This document shows positions 41,850 through 50,636 of a DNA stretch of 64,000 nt, in pieces (the stretch's first letter is position 1; every line of letters begins with the position of its first letter). This DNA is from Rhodoferax aquaticus. Its GTDB lineage: Bacteria; Pseudomonadota; Gammaproteobacteria; Burkholderiales; Burkholderiaceae_C. Location of the stretch: positions 806,001-870,000 of the forward strand of contig NZ_CP036282.1 of the NCBI RefSeq assembly GCF_006974105.1. Reading direction: 5' to 3'. A program made the translations under genes and the position numbers. The notes under the pieces were generated by a model. The model saw only the letters and a program-made list of their open reading frames with translations, searched no databases and was not told the origin of the DNA.

Positions 41850-43796
41850 ATGCAAAAGACTTTTCCGCAATGGCTGGCGCACCACGCTCGCACCAGGCCC
41901 ACGGCCACTGCAATGCGTGAGAAAGAGTATGGCATTTGGCAAGCTTTGACATGGGCTGACCTGGCCCTGATGGTGGAGCAATTGGCGGCAGGTTTGCACC
42001 AAGCAGGCTTGCGCCGCAACGACCATATGGTGGTGGTGGGAGCCAATCGCCCACGTCTGTACGCCACTATGTTGGCAGTGCAAAGCCTGGGTGCGGTGCC
42101 GATTCCTTTGTACCAAGATGCTGCAGCACCGGAGTGCGTGTTTCCTATCAACAACGCAGGCGTCTGCTTTGCCTTTGCCGAAGACCAAGAGCAAGTGGAC
42201 AAGTTGCTGGAAGTTAGGGCGCAATGCCCACAGCTTGCCCACATTTATTTTGACGATCCAAGGGGCTTGCGCAATTACGACGTACCCGGCTTGGCTGCAT
42301 TGGATGAGCTCTTGGCTGCGGGCAAGGCCTGTGTCCAGATTCACCCTGATTTGGTGAAAGATGAGGTCGCGGTAGGTCGCCCCAATGACGTAGGGGCTAT
42401 GTTCTTCACGTCAGGCACCACGGGCAACCCCAAGGGTGTTGTGCACACCCACTTTTCTTTGCTGAACCGGGCGCTGGCCGGTGCTGAGTTTGACAAGTTG
42501 ACCCACGCGGAAGAGGTGTTGGCTTACCTGCCACCCGCATGGATTGGGCAAAATATTTTCAGCTACGCGCAGTGGCTGGCTTGCGGTTACGTGGTGAATT
42601 GCCCTGAATCCGCTTCCACCGTCACCATCGATTTGAAAGAGATAGGCCCCACCTATTACTTTGCGCCGCCGCGCGTGTTCGAAGGCCTGCTCACCAGCGT
42701 GATGATTCGCATGGAAGATGCCGGTGCGCTCAAACGCAAGATGTTCCACGCCTTTATGGCCGTGGCCCAACGCGTGGGGCCTGCCTTACAAGACGGCTTG
42801 CCTGTCTCCTTGGGGGATCGCGTGCTGTACGGCCTAGGCAATGTGCTGGTCTACGGTCCGCTGCGCAATACGCTGGGCTTGAGTCGGGTGCGCGTAGCCT
42901 ATACCGCCGGTGAGGCCATTGGCCCGGATTTGTTTAGCTTTTACCGCTCCATTGGCATCAACCTCAAGCAGCTCTACGGCTCTACCGAGACCGCCGTGTT
43001 TGTGTGCTTGCAACCCGACAACCAAGCCCGCGCCGACACCGTGGGCGTGCCATGCGCCGGTGTGGAGATCAAGGTGGCGGACAACGGCGAAATTTTGGTG
43101 AAGTCGCCCGGCTTGCTCAAGGAGTACTACAAAAACCCCGCCGCCACTGCCGAGGTGCTAACGGCTGACGGCTGGTACCACACCAGTGATGCAGGCTTTA
43201 TAGATGCGCACGGCCACCTGAAGATCATCGACCGCGTCAAAGACGTGGGCCGCCTCAAAGGCGGTGCGTTCAACGACGCCATGTTTGCTCCCAAGTACGT
43301 GGAGAACAAACTCAAGTTCTTCCAGCACATCAAGGAAGTCGTGGCGTATGGCGATGGCCGCGAGAAGGTGTGTGTGCTGATCAACATCGACTTTGATGCC
43401 GTGGGCAACTGGGCCGAGCGCCGCAATCTGCCTTATGCCGGCTACACCGATCTGGCCCAGAAGCCCCAGGTGTATGAGCTGATCAAGGAATGCGTGGAGA
43501 AGGTCAACGCCGACCTGAGCGCCGATGCCCTGCTGGCCGGCAGCCAGATCAGCCGCTTCTTGGTGTTGCACAAAGAACTGGACGCCGACGACGGTGAATT
43601 GACCCGCACCAACAAAGTCCGCCGCGGCTTTATTGCCGACAAATACCAGGTGCTGGTGGACGCGCTGTACGAGGGCAAGACCAGCCAGTTCATCGAGACC
43701 GTGGTGAAGTTTGAAGACGGACGCACCGGCAGCGTCAGCGCCACGCTGCGCATAGCAGACACCCAAACCTTTGCCCCTGTGAAGGCTGCAGCATGA
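41850..43796 (+). CDS. AMP-forming acyl-CoA synthetase (long-chain/aromatic type)
   Basis: A 648-residue adenylate-forming enzyme. The AMP-binding P-loop is FFTSGTTGNPKGVVHTHFSL. YGSTETAVF gives the A5 element, GWYHTSDAGFIDAHGHLKIIDRVKD the A7/A8 hinge, and the late DELTRTNKVRR-type end is present. It activates a carboxylic acid to its acyl-CoA. The neighbouring Liv transporter and the PaaK-like ligase suggest an imported aromatic or fatty acid, but the substrate pocket cannot be read by eye. The start (ATG 41850) follows AAGGAATAGG. First gene of the operon. Confidence 0.88.
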   Translation: MQKTFPQWLAHHARTRPTATAMREKEYGIWQALTWADLALMVEQLAAGLHQAGLRRNDHMVVVGANRPRLYATMLAVQSLGAVPIPLYQDAAAPECVFPINNAGVCFAFAEDQEQVDKLLEVRAQCPQLAHIYFDDPRGLRNYDVPGLAALDELLAAGKACVQIHPDLVKDEVAVGRPNDVGAMFFTSGTTGNPKGVVHTHFSLLNRALAGAEFDKLTHAEEVLAYLPPAWIGQNIFSYAQWLACGYVVNCPESASTVTIDLKEIGPTYYFAPPRVFEGLLTSVMIRMEDAGALKRKMFHAFMAVAQRVGPALQDGLPVSLGDRVLYGLGNVLVYGPLRNTLGLSRVRVAYTAGEAIGPDLFSFYRSIGINLKQLYGSTETAVFVCLQPDNQARADTVGVPCAGVEIKVADNGEILVKSPGLLKEYYKNPAATAEVLTADGWYHTSDAGFIDAHGHLKIIDRVKDVGRLKGGAFNDAMFAPKYVENKLKFFQHIKEVVAYGDGREKVCVLINIDFDAVGNWAERRNLPYAGYTDLAQKPQVYELIKECVEKVNADLSADALLAGSQISRFLVLHKELDADDGELTRTNKVRRGFIADKYQVLVDALYEGKTSQFIETVVKFEDGRTGSVSATLRIADTQTFAPVKAAA

Positions 43797-43858
43797 GCGC
43801 CGCGCAGAGCCGCCCCAAGCAAGCTCGCGCCGCAGTGCAGAGCACGGAGGTCATCTAA
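43793..43858 (+). CDS. Possible 21-residue micro-ORF coupled to both neighbours
   Basis: The frame starts ATG within the ligase's TGA (ATGA overlap) and ends TAATG, sharing its last base with the livG-like start codon. The product would be MSAAQSRPKQARAAVQSTEV plus one residue. GGAGG for the next gene lies inside the micro-ORF. It may be a translational coupler, or chance. Confidence 0.3.
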   Translation: MSAAQSRPKQARAAVQSTEVI

Positions 43859-44643
43859 TGAGCGAAAAGAAAATAGGCGACGTCATTCTTGACGTTAAAA
43901 ACATCTCCCTGCGGTTCGGCGGCGTGAAGGCGCTGACCGACATCAGCTTCGATGTGCGCGAGCACGAAATTCGCGCCATCATCGGGCCCAACGGCGCGGG
44001 TAAAAGCTCCATGCTGAACTGCATCAACGGTGTGTATGCGCCGCAAGACGGGTCCATCACCTTTCGCGGCCAAACGTTTAAGCACATGAACAGCCACCAA
44101 GTGGCGGTGATGGGTGTGGCGCGCACCTTCCAAAACTTGGCGCTCTTCAAAGGCATGAGCGTGTTGGACAACATCATGTCCGGTCGCAACCTGAAGATTA
44201 AGAGCGGCATCTTGAAGCAGGCCCTGCGCTGGGGCCCCGCCGAGCGCGAGGAAATTCAGCACCGGGAGGCGGTGGAACGCATCATTGATTTCCTGGAAAT
44301 TCAGGCTTACCGCAAGACCCCCGTGGGTCAGCTGCCCTACGGCCTGCAAAAGCGGGTGGATCTGGGCCGCGCACTGGCCATGGAGCCCCAAGTACTGTTG
44401 CTCGACGAGCCCATGGCCGGCATGAATGTGGAAGAGAAGCAGGACATGTGCCGCTTCGTGCTCGATGTGAACGACGAGTTCGGTACCACCGTGGTCTTGA
44501 TCGAGCACGACATGGGCGTGGTCATGGACATCAGCGACCGCGTGGTCGTGCTGGACTACGGCAAAAAAATCGGCGACGGCACCCCGGACGAAGTGCGCAA
44601 CAACCCAGACGTGATCAGCGCCTACCTCGGCACCTCGCATTAA
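43858..44643 (+). CDS. Branched-chain-type ABC transporter ATPase, LivG family
   Basis: The 261-residue subunit starts at 43858, after GGAGGTCATCTA. Walker A is GPNGAGKSSMLN, the signature PYGLQKRVDLGRALAME and Walker B VLLLDEPMAGM. GVARTFQNLALFKGMSVLDNIM is typical of the LivG branch. With the LivF-like ATPase it drives uptake. Liv systems transport amino acids, but relatives in aromatic-degrading bacteria import benzoate-like acids and others. Confidence 0.9.
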   Translation: MSEKKIGDVILDVKNISLRFGGVKALTDISFDVREHEIRAIIGPNGAGKSSMLNCINGVYAPQDGSITFRGQTFKHMNSHQVAVMGVARTFQNLALFKGMSVLDNIMSGRNLKIKSGILKQALRWGPAEREEIQHREAVERIIDFLEIQAYRKTPVGQLPYGLQKRVDLGRALAMEPQVLLLDEPMAGMNVEEKQDMCRFVLDVNDEFGTTVVLIEHDMGVVMDISDRVVVLDYGKKIGDGTPDEVRNNPDVISAYLGTSH

Positions 44644-44655
44644 GGACACACCAAG

Positions 44656-45585
44656 ATGGCATTCTTTCTTGAAACCTTACTCGGCGGCCTGATGGCTGGC
44701 ATGCTGTATTCGCTGGTGGCCTTGGGCTTTGTGCTGATCTACAAGGCGTCTGGCGTGTTTAACTTTGCGCAAGGCGCTATGGTGCTGTTTGCTGCATTGG
44801 CCATGGCACGGTTTGCGGAATGGATTCCGCTGCACCTAGGCATTGCCAACCCCATAGCCGCCAACGTGCTGGCTTTCATTGGTGCGGGCATTGTGATGTT
44901 TGTGGTGGCTTGGGTCATTGAGCGCTTGGTGTTGCGGCATCTGGTGAACCAAGAAGGCACCACGCTGCTGATGGCGACGCTAGGCATCACCTACTTCATG
45001 GAAGGTCTGGGCCAAAGCATCTTTGGCAGCAGCATCTACAAGATCGACATTGGCATGCCCAAGGACCCGGTCATGATTTTGGAGAGCAGCTTTGAAGGCG
45101 GCATCCTGATCAACAAGGAAGACTTTTACGCCGCCATCATCGCCGCCGCACTGGTGGCCCTGCTCAGCGTGTTCTTCCAGAAAACAGCAACGGGCCGCGC
45201 CCTGCGCGCCGTGGCGGATGACCACCAGGCGGCGCAGTCCATCGGCATTCCGCTCAACCGCATCTGGGTCATCGTCTGGTGCGTGGCCGGCGTGGTGGCC
45301 CTGGTGGCCGGAATGATCTGGGGCAGCAAGCTGGGTGTGCAGTTTTCACTGACTACTGTGGCCTTGCGTGCGCTGCCAGTGGTGATTCTGGGGGGGCTGA
45401 CCTCGGTACCCGGTGCGATCGTGGGCGGTCTGATCATCGGCGTGGGCGAAAAGCTGTCCGAGGTGTACCTCGGGCCATATGTGGGTGGCGGCATCGAAAT
45501 CTGGTTCGCCTATGTGTTGGCACTGGGCTTTCTGCTGATCCGGCCCCAAGGCTTGTTCGGCGAAAAAATTATTGACCGCGTATGA
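44656..45585 (+). CDS. Branched-chain-type ABC transporter permease, LivH family
   Basis: A 309-residue permease with about eight membrane segments. The start ETLLGGLMAGMLYSLVALGFVLIYKASGVFNFAQGAMV is the LivH hallmark. The EAA-like loop TGRALRAVADDHQAAQSIGIPLNR and the segment ALPVVILGGLTSVPGAIVGGL follow. It is 12 bp downstream of the LivG-like gene. Partner of the LivM-like permease after a 161-bp structured gap. Confidence 0.92.
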   Translation: MAFFLETLLGGLMAGMLYSLVALGFVLIYKASGVFNFAQGAMVLFAALAMARFAEWIPLHLGIANPIAANVLAFIGAGIVMFVVAWVIERLVLRHLVNQEGTTLLMATLGITYFMEGLGQSIFGSSIYKIDIGMPKDPVMILESSFEGGILINKEDFYAAIIAAALVALLSVFFQKTATGRALRAVADDHQAAQSIGIPLNRIWVIVWCVAGVVALVAGMIWGSKLGVQFSLTTVALRALPVVILGGLTSVPGAIVGGLIIGVGEKLSEVYLGPYVGGGIEIWFAYVLALGFLLIRPQGLFGEKIIDRV

Positions 45586-45628
45586 ATTTCTATTTGCATT
45601 CATCTTTGCGCACCTTCCCGTTCATTGG

Positions 45629-45720
45629 GTGGCAGGGCGGTAGTGCGCTTTGCGCAGGTCAAGGAGGAGCCCGCAAAGCGGGCGGGGGACACGGAGCAAT
45701 GTGCGCTGCCGTCCTGCCAC
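45629..45720 (+). ncRNA. Structured element with 20-bp stem in the Liv operon
   Basis: The left arm GTGGCAGGGCGGTAGTGCGC (45629-45648) and the right arm at 45701-45720 are complementary over 20 positions. The four non-Watson-Crick positions are all G-U or U-G pairs in RNA. An inner CCCGC-AAA-GCGGG hairpin (45670-45682) sits in the loop, with a GGAGGAG stretch before it. This favours RNA structure over chance. Function unknown: mRNA processing or a dispersed structured repeat. Confidence 0.5.
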
Positions 45721-45746
45721 TCAGCCACAAGATTGCGAGATAAAAA

Positions 45747-46823
45747 ATGTTCTACAGAGAAAACGGCCAATTCAAAACCACCTACCGCGCGGACCAGCAG
45801 ATATTTCCCATTCTGCAAGACCGCATGGCCATCACAGCCCTCTTGCTGGTGGGCTTTGCGCTGGTGCCCATGTTGGCCAGCGACTATTTGTTTCGGGCCA
45901 TTTTGATTCCCTTTTTGATTTTCTCGCTGGCTGCAGTCGGCGTGAATATTCTGGTGGGCTTCTGCGGCCAGATTTCGCTGGGTTCCGGCGCTTTCATGGC
46001 GGTGGGCGCCTACGCGGCGTACAACTTCTTTGTGCGCATTGAAGGCATGCCTTTGTTGCTTGCGCTTCTGCTGGGTGGCGTGAGCTCCATGCTGTTCGGT
46101 ATGGTCTTCGGGCTGCCCAGTTTGCGCGTCAAGGGCCTGTACCTCGCGGTGGCTACGCTGGCCGCGCAGTTTTTTGCGGACTGGATGTTCTTGCGTGTTC
46201 AGTGGTTCACCAACAACTCGCCTTCGGGCTCGGTGTCGGTGTCCAACTTGCAGGTGTTTGGTCTCTCGCTGGAATCGCCCCTGGCCAAGTACATCTTCTG
46301 TCTGTCGCTGCTCGTGGTGATTGCCCTGTTGGCCAAGAACCTGGTGCGTGGCGCCGTAGGGCGTGAGTGGATGGCGATCCGCGACATGGACGTGGCGGCT
46401 GCGGTGATCGGCATTCGCCCCATGTACGCCAAGCTCAGTGCGTTCGCGGTGAGCTCCTTCATTGTGGGTGTGGCCGGTGCCTTGTGGGGCTTTATTTACC
46501 TCGGTGCCTGGGAGCCAGCAGCGTTCTCGGTGGACCAGTCCTTCCGACTGCTGTTCATGGTGATCATCGGCGGCATGGGCTCCATCATGGGCAGCTTCTT
46601 TGGTGCTGCATTCATCGTGGTGCTACCTATCTTTTTAAGCCAGTTTTTGCCAGCACTGGCGGGGTTGTTTGGTGTCGAGATCAGCACTGCCGTGGTGTCC
46701 CATGCCGAACTCATGGTGTTCGGCGGTTTGATCGTCTGGTTCCTGATCGTGGAGCCCCATGGCCTAGCCAAGCTCTGGTCCATCGGCAAACAAAAGCTGC
46801 GACTCTGGCCCTTCCCCCATTGA
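45747..46823 (+). CDS. Branched-chain-type ABC transporter permease, LivM family
   Basis: A 358-residue permease with about ten membrane segments. The LivM signature is ILVGFCGQISLGSGAFMAVGAYAAY. GRAVGREWMAIRDMDVAAAVIGIRP-like sequence is the cytoplasmic coupling loop, and GGMGSIMGSFFGAAFIVVLP the late motif. It forms the channel with the LivH-like permease. The start ATG at 45747 follows GCGAGATAAAAA, a weak ribosome site. Confidence 0.9.
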   Translation: MFYRENGQFKTTYRADQQIFPILQDRMAITALLLVGFALVPMLASDYLFRAILIPFLIFSLAAVGVNILVGFCGQISLGSGAFMAVGAYAAYNFFVRIEGMPLLLALLLGGVSSMLFGMVFGLPSLRVKGLYLAVATLAAQFFADWMFLRVQWFTNNSPSGSVSVSNLQVFGLSLESPLAKYIFCLSLLVVIALLAKNLVRGAVGREWMAIRDMDVAAAVIGIRPMYAKLSAFAVSSFIVGVAGALWGFIYLGAWEPAAFSVDQSFRLLFMVIIGGMGSIMGSFFGAAFIVVLPIFLSQFLPALAGLFGVEISTAVVSHAELMVFGGLIVWFLIVEPHGLAKLWSIGKQKLRLWPFPH

Positions 46824-46862
46824 TTTCCCTCGTGCTTCAACCACTTACTACAGGAGAGACAC

Positions 46863-48191
46863 ATGAAGCTTTCTAAACTCGTACTCGCAAGCACTCTGGT
46901 GGCTGCCGGTGCATCCGGCCTGATGGCAGGCAATGCTTTCGCGCAAGCCAAGGAGCAGTTCATTCCGGTGCTGTCCTACCGCACCGGGCCTTACGCGCCC
47001 AACGGTGTGCCCTGGGCCAACGGCTATGTGGACTACATCAAGCTCACCAATGCCCGCGGCGGCATCAATGGGGTGAAGTTCAGCTTTGAAGAATGCGAAA
47101 CCGGTTACGACACGGCCCGCAGCGTGGAGTGCTATGAGCGCCTCAAAAGCAAGGGTGCATCGTTTGTGCAACCTCTGTCCACTGGCGCGACTTTCGCGAT
47201 TACCGAAAAAGCACCTGCGGACAAGATCCCTGTGGTGACGGTGGGTTACGGCCGCAGCGAGAGCGCCGATGGTTCCGTCTTCAAGTGGAACTTCCCGATT
47301 GCCGGCACTTACTGGGTGGCCGCAGACGCCATCATGCAAGCCATCGCCAAGAAGGAGGGCGGTTTCGACAAGCTCAAGGGCAAGAAGATTTCGCTGGTCT
47401 ACCATGACAGCCCGTTCGGCAAAGAGCCTATCCCCTTGTTGCAAGAGCGTGCGGCCATGCACGGTTTCAACCTGACGCTGTTGCCCGTCACGGCCCCCGG
47501 CGTGGAGCAAAAAGCCACCTGGCTGCAAGTGCGCCAGAACCGTCCTGACTACGTGGTCCTGTGGGGCTGGGGCATCATGAACTCCACCGCCATCAAGGAA
47601 GCGCAAGCCACCGGCTACCCCCGCGAGAAGATGTACGGCGTGTGGTGGGCCGGCGCTGAGCCAGACGTGAAAGACGTTGCGGAAGGCGCCAAGGGCTACA
47701 ACGCGGTGACTATGCAGCACGGTGCCGAACCCCAGTCCAAGCTGGTCAAGGACGTGATGGCCATGGTGCACGACAAGGGCCAAGGTACCGGACCCAAAGA
47801 CGAAGTCGGCCAAGTGCTCTACATGCGCGGTGCTATGAGTGCCATGCTGGCCATAGAAGGTGTGCGTTCGGCGCAAGACCGCTTCGGCAAAGGCAAGGTC
47901 ATGACCGGTGAGCAAATCCGTTGGGGTCTGGAGAACCTGAACCTGACCCAGCCCAAGCTGGATGCATTGGGCTTTGCGGGCGTGATGCGCCCGATCAGCA
48001 CTTCTTGCGTGGACCATATGGGCGCTGCGTGGGCGCGCATTCACACGTGGGACGGAGCCAAGTGGCAGTTCACCTCCGATTGGCTGCAGGGTGATGAGCA
48101 GATCATCAAACCTCTGGTCAAGGCTACGGCCGCTAAGTACGCGGCAGATAAGAAGCTGACCCCGCGCACGCCTGCGGACTGCCAGTCCTGA
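46863..48191 (+). CDS. ABC transporter substrate-binding protein, LivK/Peripla_BP_6 family
   Basis: A 442-residue periplasmic protein. It follows CAGGAGAGACAC and begins with a signal peptide (KLSKLVLASTLVAAGASGLMAGNAFAQA, cleaved about residue 28). The mature start is FIPVLSYRTGPYAPNGVPWANGY; GRSESADGSVFKWNFPIAGTYW and KKISLVYHDSPFGKEP fit the LivK/aromatic-binding fold. It defines the ligand of the importer. The absence of the common amino-acid-binding motif suggests a non-amino-acid ligand, but this is an inference. Confidence 0.9.
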   Translation: MKLSKLVLASTLVAAGASGLMAGNAFAQAKEQFIPVLSYRTGPYAPNGVPWANGYVDYIKLTNARGGINGVKFSFEECETGYDTARSVECYERLKSKGASFVQPLSTGATFAITEKAPADKIPVVTVGYGRSESADGSVFKWNFPIAGTYWVAADAIMQAIAKKEGGFDKLKGKKISLVYHDSPFGKEPIPLLQERAAMHGFNLTLLPVTAPGVEQKATWLQVRQNRPDYVVLWGWGIMNSTAIKEAQATGYPREKMYGVWWAGAEPDVKDVAEGAKGYNAVTMQHGAEPQSKLVKDVMAMVHDKGQGTGPKDEVGQVLYMRGAMSAMLAIEGVRSAQDRFGKGKVMTGEQIRWGLENLNLTQPKLDALGFAGVMRPISTSCVDHMGAAWARIHTWDGAKWQFTSDWLQGDEQIIKPLVKATAAKYAADKKLTPRTPADCQS

Positions 48192-48204
48192 GGTTAACCC
48201 CCTG

Positions 48205-48361
48205 AGCGGCTTTGCCGCTTCCCCCTTCTCTCTCGCTGCGCGCGGGAAGGGGGACGACACCGGTGGCCGGGCCCAGCCTGTTCCACGGTGTCCCTGATCC
48301 TGATGAGTGGCTTGCTCCGCTTGCCACTCTGCAGATGAAAGCGTCGTGCATCGGGGCTTTC
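48205..48361 (+). repeat. Array of stem-loops between the binding protein and LivF genes
   Basis: Five consecutive short inverted repeats: AGCGGC/GCCGCT, CCCCCTTC/GAAGGGGG, ACACCG/CGGTGT with a bulge, AGTGGC/GCCACT and GATGAAAGC/GCTTTCATC. The middle block (starting near CTGAGCGGC and ending at GGCCGGGCC) resembles a structured repeat I associate with Comamonadaceae genomes. It probably shapes the transcript downstream of the highly expressed binding-protein gene. No other gene in 48192-48383. Confidence 0.6.
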
Positions 48362-48383
48362 ATCTGGTCAACAAGGCTGAGTT

Positions 48384-49193
48384 ATGGAACCGAAAAACAT
48401 CGTTCTCAACGTGAATGGCATCGAGGTCATTTACAACCACGTCATCCTGGTGCTCAAGGGGGTTTCCCTTCAGGTGCCTGAGGGCGGCATCGTGGCCATC
48501 CTCGGGGGCAATGGGGCGGGCAAAACGACGACCTTGCGCGCCGTGTCCAACCTGTTGGCGGGTGAGCGCGGTGCGGTCACCAAGGGCAGCATTGAGCTGC
48601 GCGGTGAACGCATCGAAAACCTGAGCCCTGCCGACTTGGTGCAACGCGGTGTGGTGCAGGTGATGGAAGGGCGGCATTGTTTTGCCCACCTGACCATTGA
48701 AGAAAACCTGCTGACCGGCGGATACACCCGCAAGAGCAAGGCCGAGGTGGCGGCTAACCTCGAGAAGGTCTACAACTACTTTCCTCGCCTCAAAACCCGC
48801 CGCACCAGCCAGGCGGCCTACACCTCGGGTGGTGAGCAGCAGATGTGCGCCATCGGCCGCGCGCTCATGGCCAACCCCAGCATGGTGCTGCTGGATGAGC
48901 CCTCCATGGGACTGGCGCCACAGATCGTGGAAGAGGTATTCGAGATCGTAAAAGACCTCAACGCCAAAGAGAAAGTCACCTTTCTGCTGGCCGAGCAGAA
49001 CACCAACATGGCCCTGAAATATGCCGACTACGGCTACATCATGGAAAGCGGACGCGTGGTGATGGACGGCGCAGCCGCTGACTTGCGCAGCAATGAAGAC
49101 GTCAAGGAGTTCTACCTTGGTGTGGGTGGCGGTGAACGCAAGAGCTTCAAAGACGTGAAGAGCTACAAGCGCCGCAAGCGCTGGTTGGCCTGA
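48384..49193 (+). CDS. Branched-chain-type ABC transporter ATPase, LivF family
   Basis: A 269-residue ATPase. Walker A is GGNGAGKTTTLRAVS, the signature YTSGGEQQMCAIGRALMA and Walker B MVLLDEPSMGLAPQIVEE. This fits the LivF branch. It completes the importer with its LivG-like partner. The extended C-terminus (SFKDVKSYKRRKRWLA) is basic. It is preceded by the stem-loop array and followed by a repeat copy. Confidence 0.92.
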   Translation: MEPKNIVLNVNGIEVIYNHVILVLKGVSLQVPEGGIVAILGGNGAGKTTTLRAVSNLLAGERGAVTKGSIELRGERIENLSPADLVQRGVVQVMEGRHCFAHLTIEENLLTGGYTRKSKAEVAANLEKVYNYFPRLKTRRTSQAAYTSGGEQQMCAIGRALMANPSMVLLDEPSMGLAPQIVEEVFEIVKDLNAKEKVTFLLAEQNTNMALKYADYGYIMESGRVVMDGAAADLRSNEDVKEFYLGVGGGERKSFKDVKSYKRRKRWLA

Positions 49194-49211
49194 TTTTTTT
49201 GATCAAAAAGT

Positions 49212-49259
49212 GCTTCTGGCGCACATCCACTGTGCGTGAGTAGCTCCTGAAATAATAGC
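49212..49259 (-). repeat. Dispersed ~48-bp repeat, copy 7
   Basis: The copy is on the minus strand: GCTATTATTTCAGGAGCTAC, then CACGCACAG, ending GTGCGCCAGAAGC. It lies between the LivF-like and PaaK-like genes, about 21 bases before the latter's start. Confidence 0.65.
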
Positions 49260-49280
49260 AAACCAGCTGACGGAGAGCCT

Positions 49281-50534
49281 ATGACCCCCGCCTACGACGC
49301 CCTGGAAATCCGTTCGCAGGCCGAGCGCGATGCTGCCCACATGTCGGCACTGCCCCGGCAGGTTGCCCACGCGCAGCAACACAGCCCGGCGTTTACCTCC
49401 ATCCTGCAGGGCGTGGACGCTGCCAGCATTACTGACCGTGCGGCACTCGCCCGCCTGCCGGTGACCCGCAAATCCGAATTGCAGGCGCTGCAGCAGGCTG
49501 CGCGCCAACAGGGCGGGAACGTGTTCGGTGGTTTCAGTGCCATTGGGTTCGGTAGCGCCATGACCCGCGTGTTTGCCAGCCCGGGCCCCATCTACGAACC
49601 CGAGGGCACAGCGCGCGATTACTGGCGCATGGCACGGGCCATCTACGCGGCGGGCTTTCGCCCCGGCGAGCTGATTCACAACAGCTTCAGCTACCACTTT
49701 GTGCCTGCCGGCTCCATGATGGAGACAGGTGCCCATGCCTTGGGGTGCACGGTGTTTCCCGGCGGCACCGGTCAGACCGAGCAGCAGGTTCAGGCCATGG
49801 CCGAGTTACAGCCTGCGGGTTACATCGGCACACCGAGTTTTCTGAAAATCATTCTTGAGAAGGCACTGGAAATGGGTGTGGCCCTGCCCACCGTGCGCAA
49901 AGCCATGTTCGGTGGCGAAGCGTTTCCACCTTCGTTGCGCGACTGGTTTACTGCCCACGGCGTGGATGGTTACCAGTGCTACGCCACAGCGGACCTGGGT
50001 CTGATTGCCTATGAGACCCGTGCACGCGAAGGCTTGGTGCTGGATGAGCAGGTGATCGTGGAGATCGTGCGGCCCGGCACCGGTGACCCGGTGCCTGAAG
50101 GCGAGGTGGGCGAGTTGGTGGTGACCAGCTTGAACCCGGACTACCCCTTGATCCGTTTCGGTACCGGCGATCTGTCAGCCGTGCTGGCCGGGCAGTGCCC
50201 GACCGGGCGCACCAATACCCGCATCAAAGGCTGGATGGGTCGTGCCGACCAAACCACCAAGGTGCGCGGCATGTTTGTGCACCCCAAGCAGGTGGACGAA
50301 GTGGCCAAGCGTTTCCCCGAAGTGCACAAGGCCCGTCTGGTGGTCAGCGGTGAAATGGCCAACGACCAGATGACCCTGATGCTGGAGGTGGCAGGCCAGC
50401 CCGAAGGCTTGGCGCAACGCGTGGCTGATGCGGTGCGTGAGGTGACCAAACTGCGCGGCGACGTGCAGTTGCTGCCTCCCGGAAGTCTGCCCAATGACGG
50501 CAAAGTCATCGAAGACGCACGCAGCTACCGCTAA
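49281..50534 (+). CDS. Phenylacetate-CoA ligase family protein (PaaK-like)
   Basis: A 417-residue adenylate-forming enzyme of the PaaK branch. FGSAMTRVFASPGPIYEPEGT replaces the classical P-loop, in the usual PaaK position. GYQCYATADLGLIAYETRA is the A5 element, PLIRFGTGDLSAVL the A7 hinge and GRADQTTKVRGMFVHPKQVDEV the hinge-Lys region. It probably activates an aromatic acid such as phenylacetate or a related acid to its CoA ester. It follows the transporter genes on the same strand and completes the operon. ATG 49281 follows GGAGAGCC. Confidence 0.85.
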   Translation: MTPAYDALEIRSQAERDAAHMSALPRQVAHAQQHSPAFTSILQGVDAASITDRAALARLPVTRKSELQALQQAARQQGGNVFGGFSAIGFGSAMTRVFASPGPIYEPEGTARDYWRMARAIYAAGFRPGELIHNSFSYHFVPAGSMMETGAHALGCTVFPGGTGQTEQQVQAMAELQPAGYIGTPSFLKIILEKALEMGVALPTVRKAMFGGEAFPPSLRDWFTAHGVDGYQCYATADLGLIAYETRAREGLVLDEQVIVEIVRPGTGDPVPEGEVGELVVTSLNPDYPLIRFGTGDLSAVLAGQCPTGRTNTRIKGWMGRADQTTKVRGMFVHPKQVDEVAKRFPEVHKARLVVSGEMANDQMTLMLEVAGQPEGLAQRVADAVREVTKLRGDVQLLPPGSLPNDGKVIEDARSYR

Positions 50535-50636
50535 GCTGTCCAAAACCTGACCGATGGTGGGGCCTAAGTAGTTTCCGCGATGTGAAGGGCTGCAGCCTTG
50601 GGTACCCTTGTGCCCTTGACTAACCGGAGACAAACC

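Noticed and set aside
46848..48260. A 470-codon minus-strand frame opposite the transporter binding protein
   Set aside because: It lies antisense over a clear Peripla_BP_6 gene with signal peptide and ribosome site; no family or start signal of its own.
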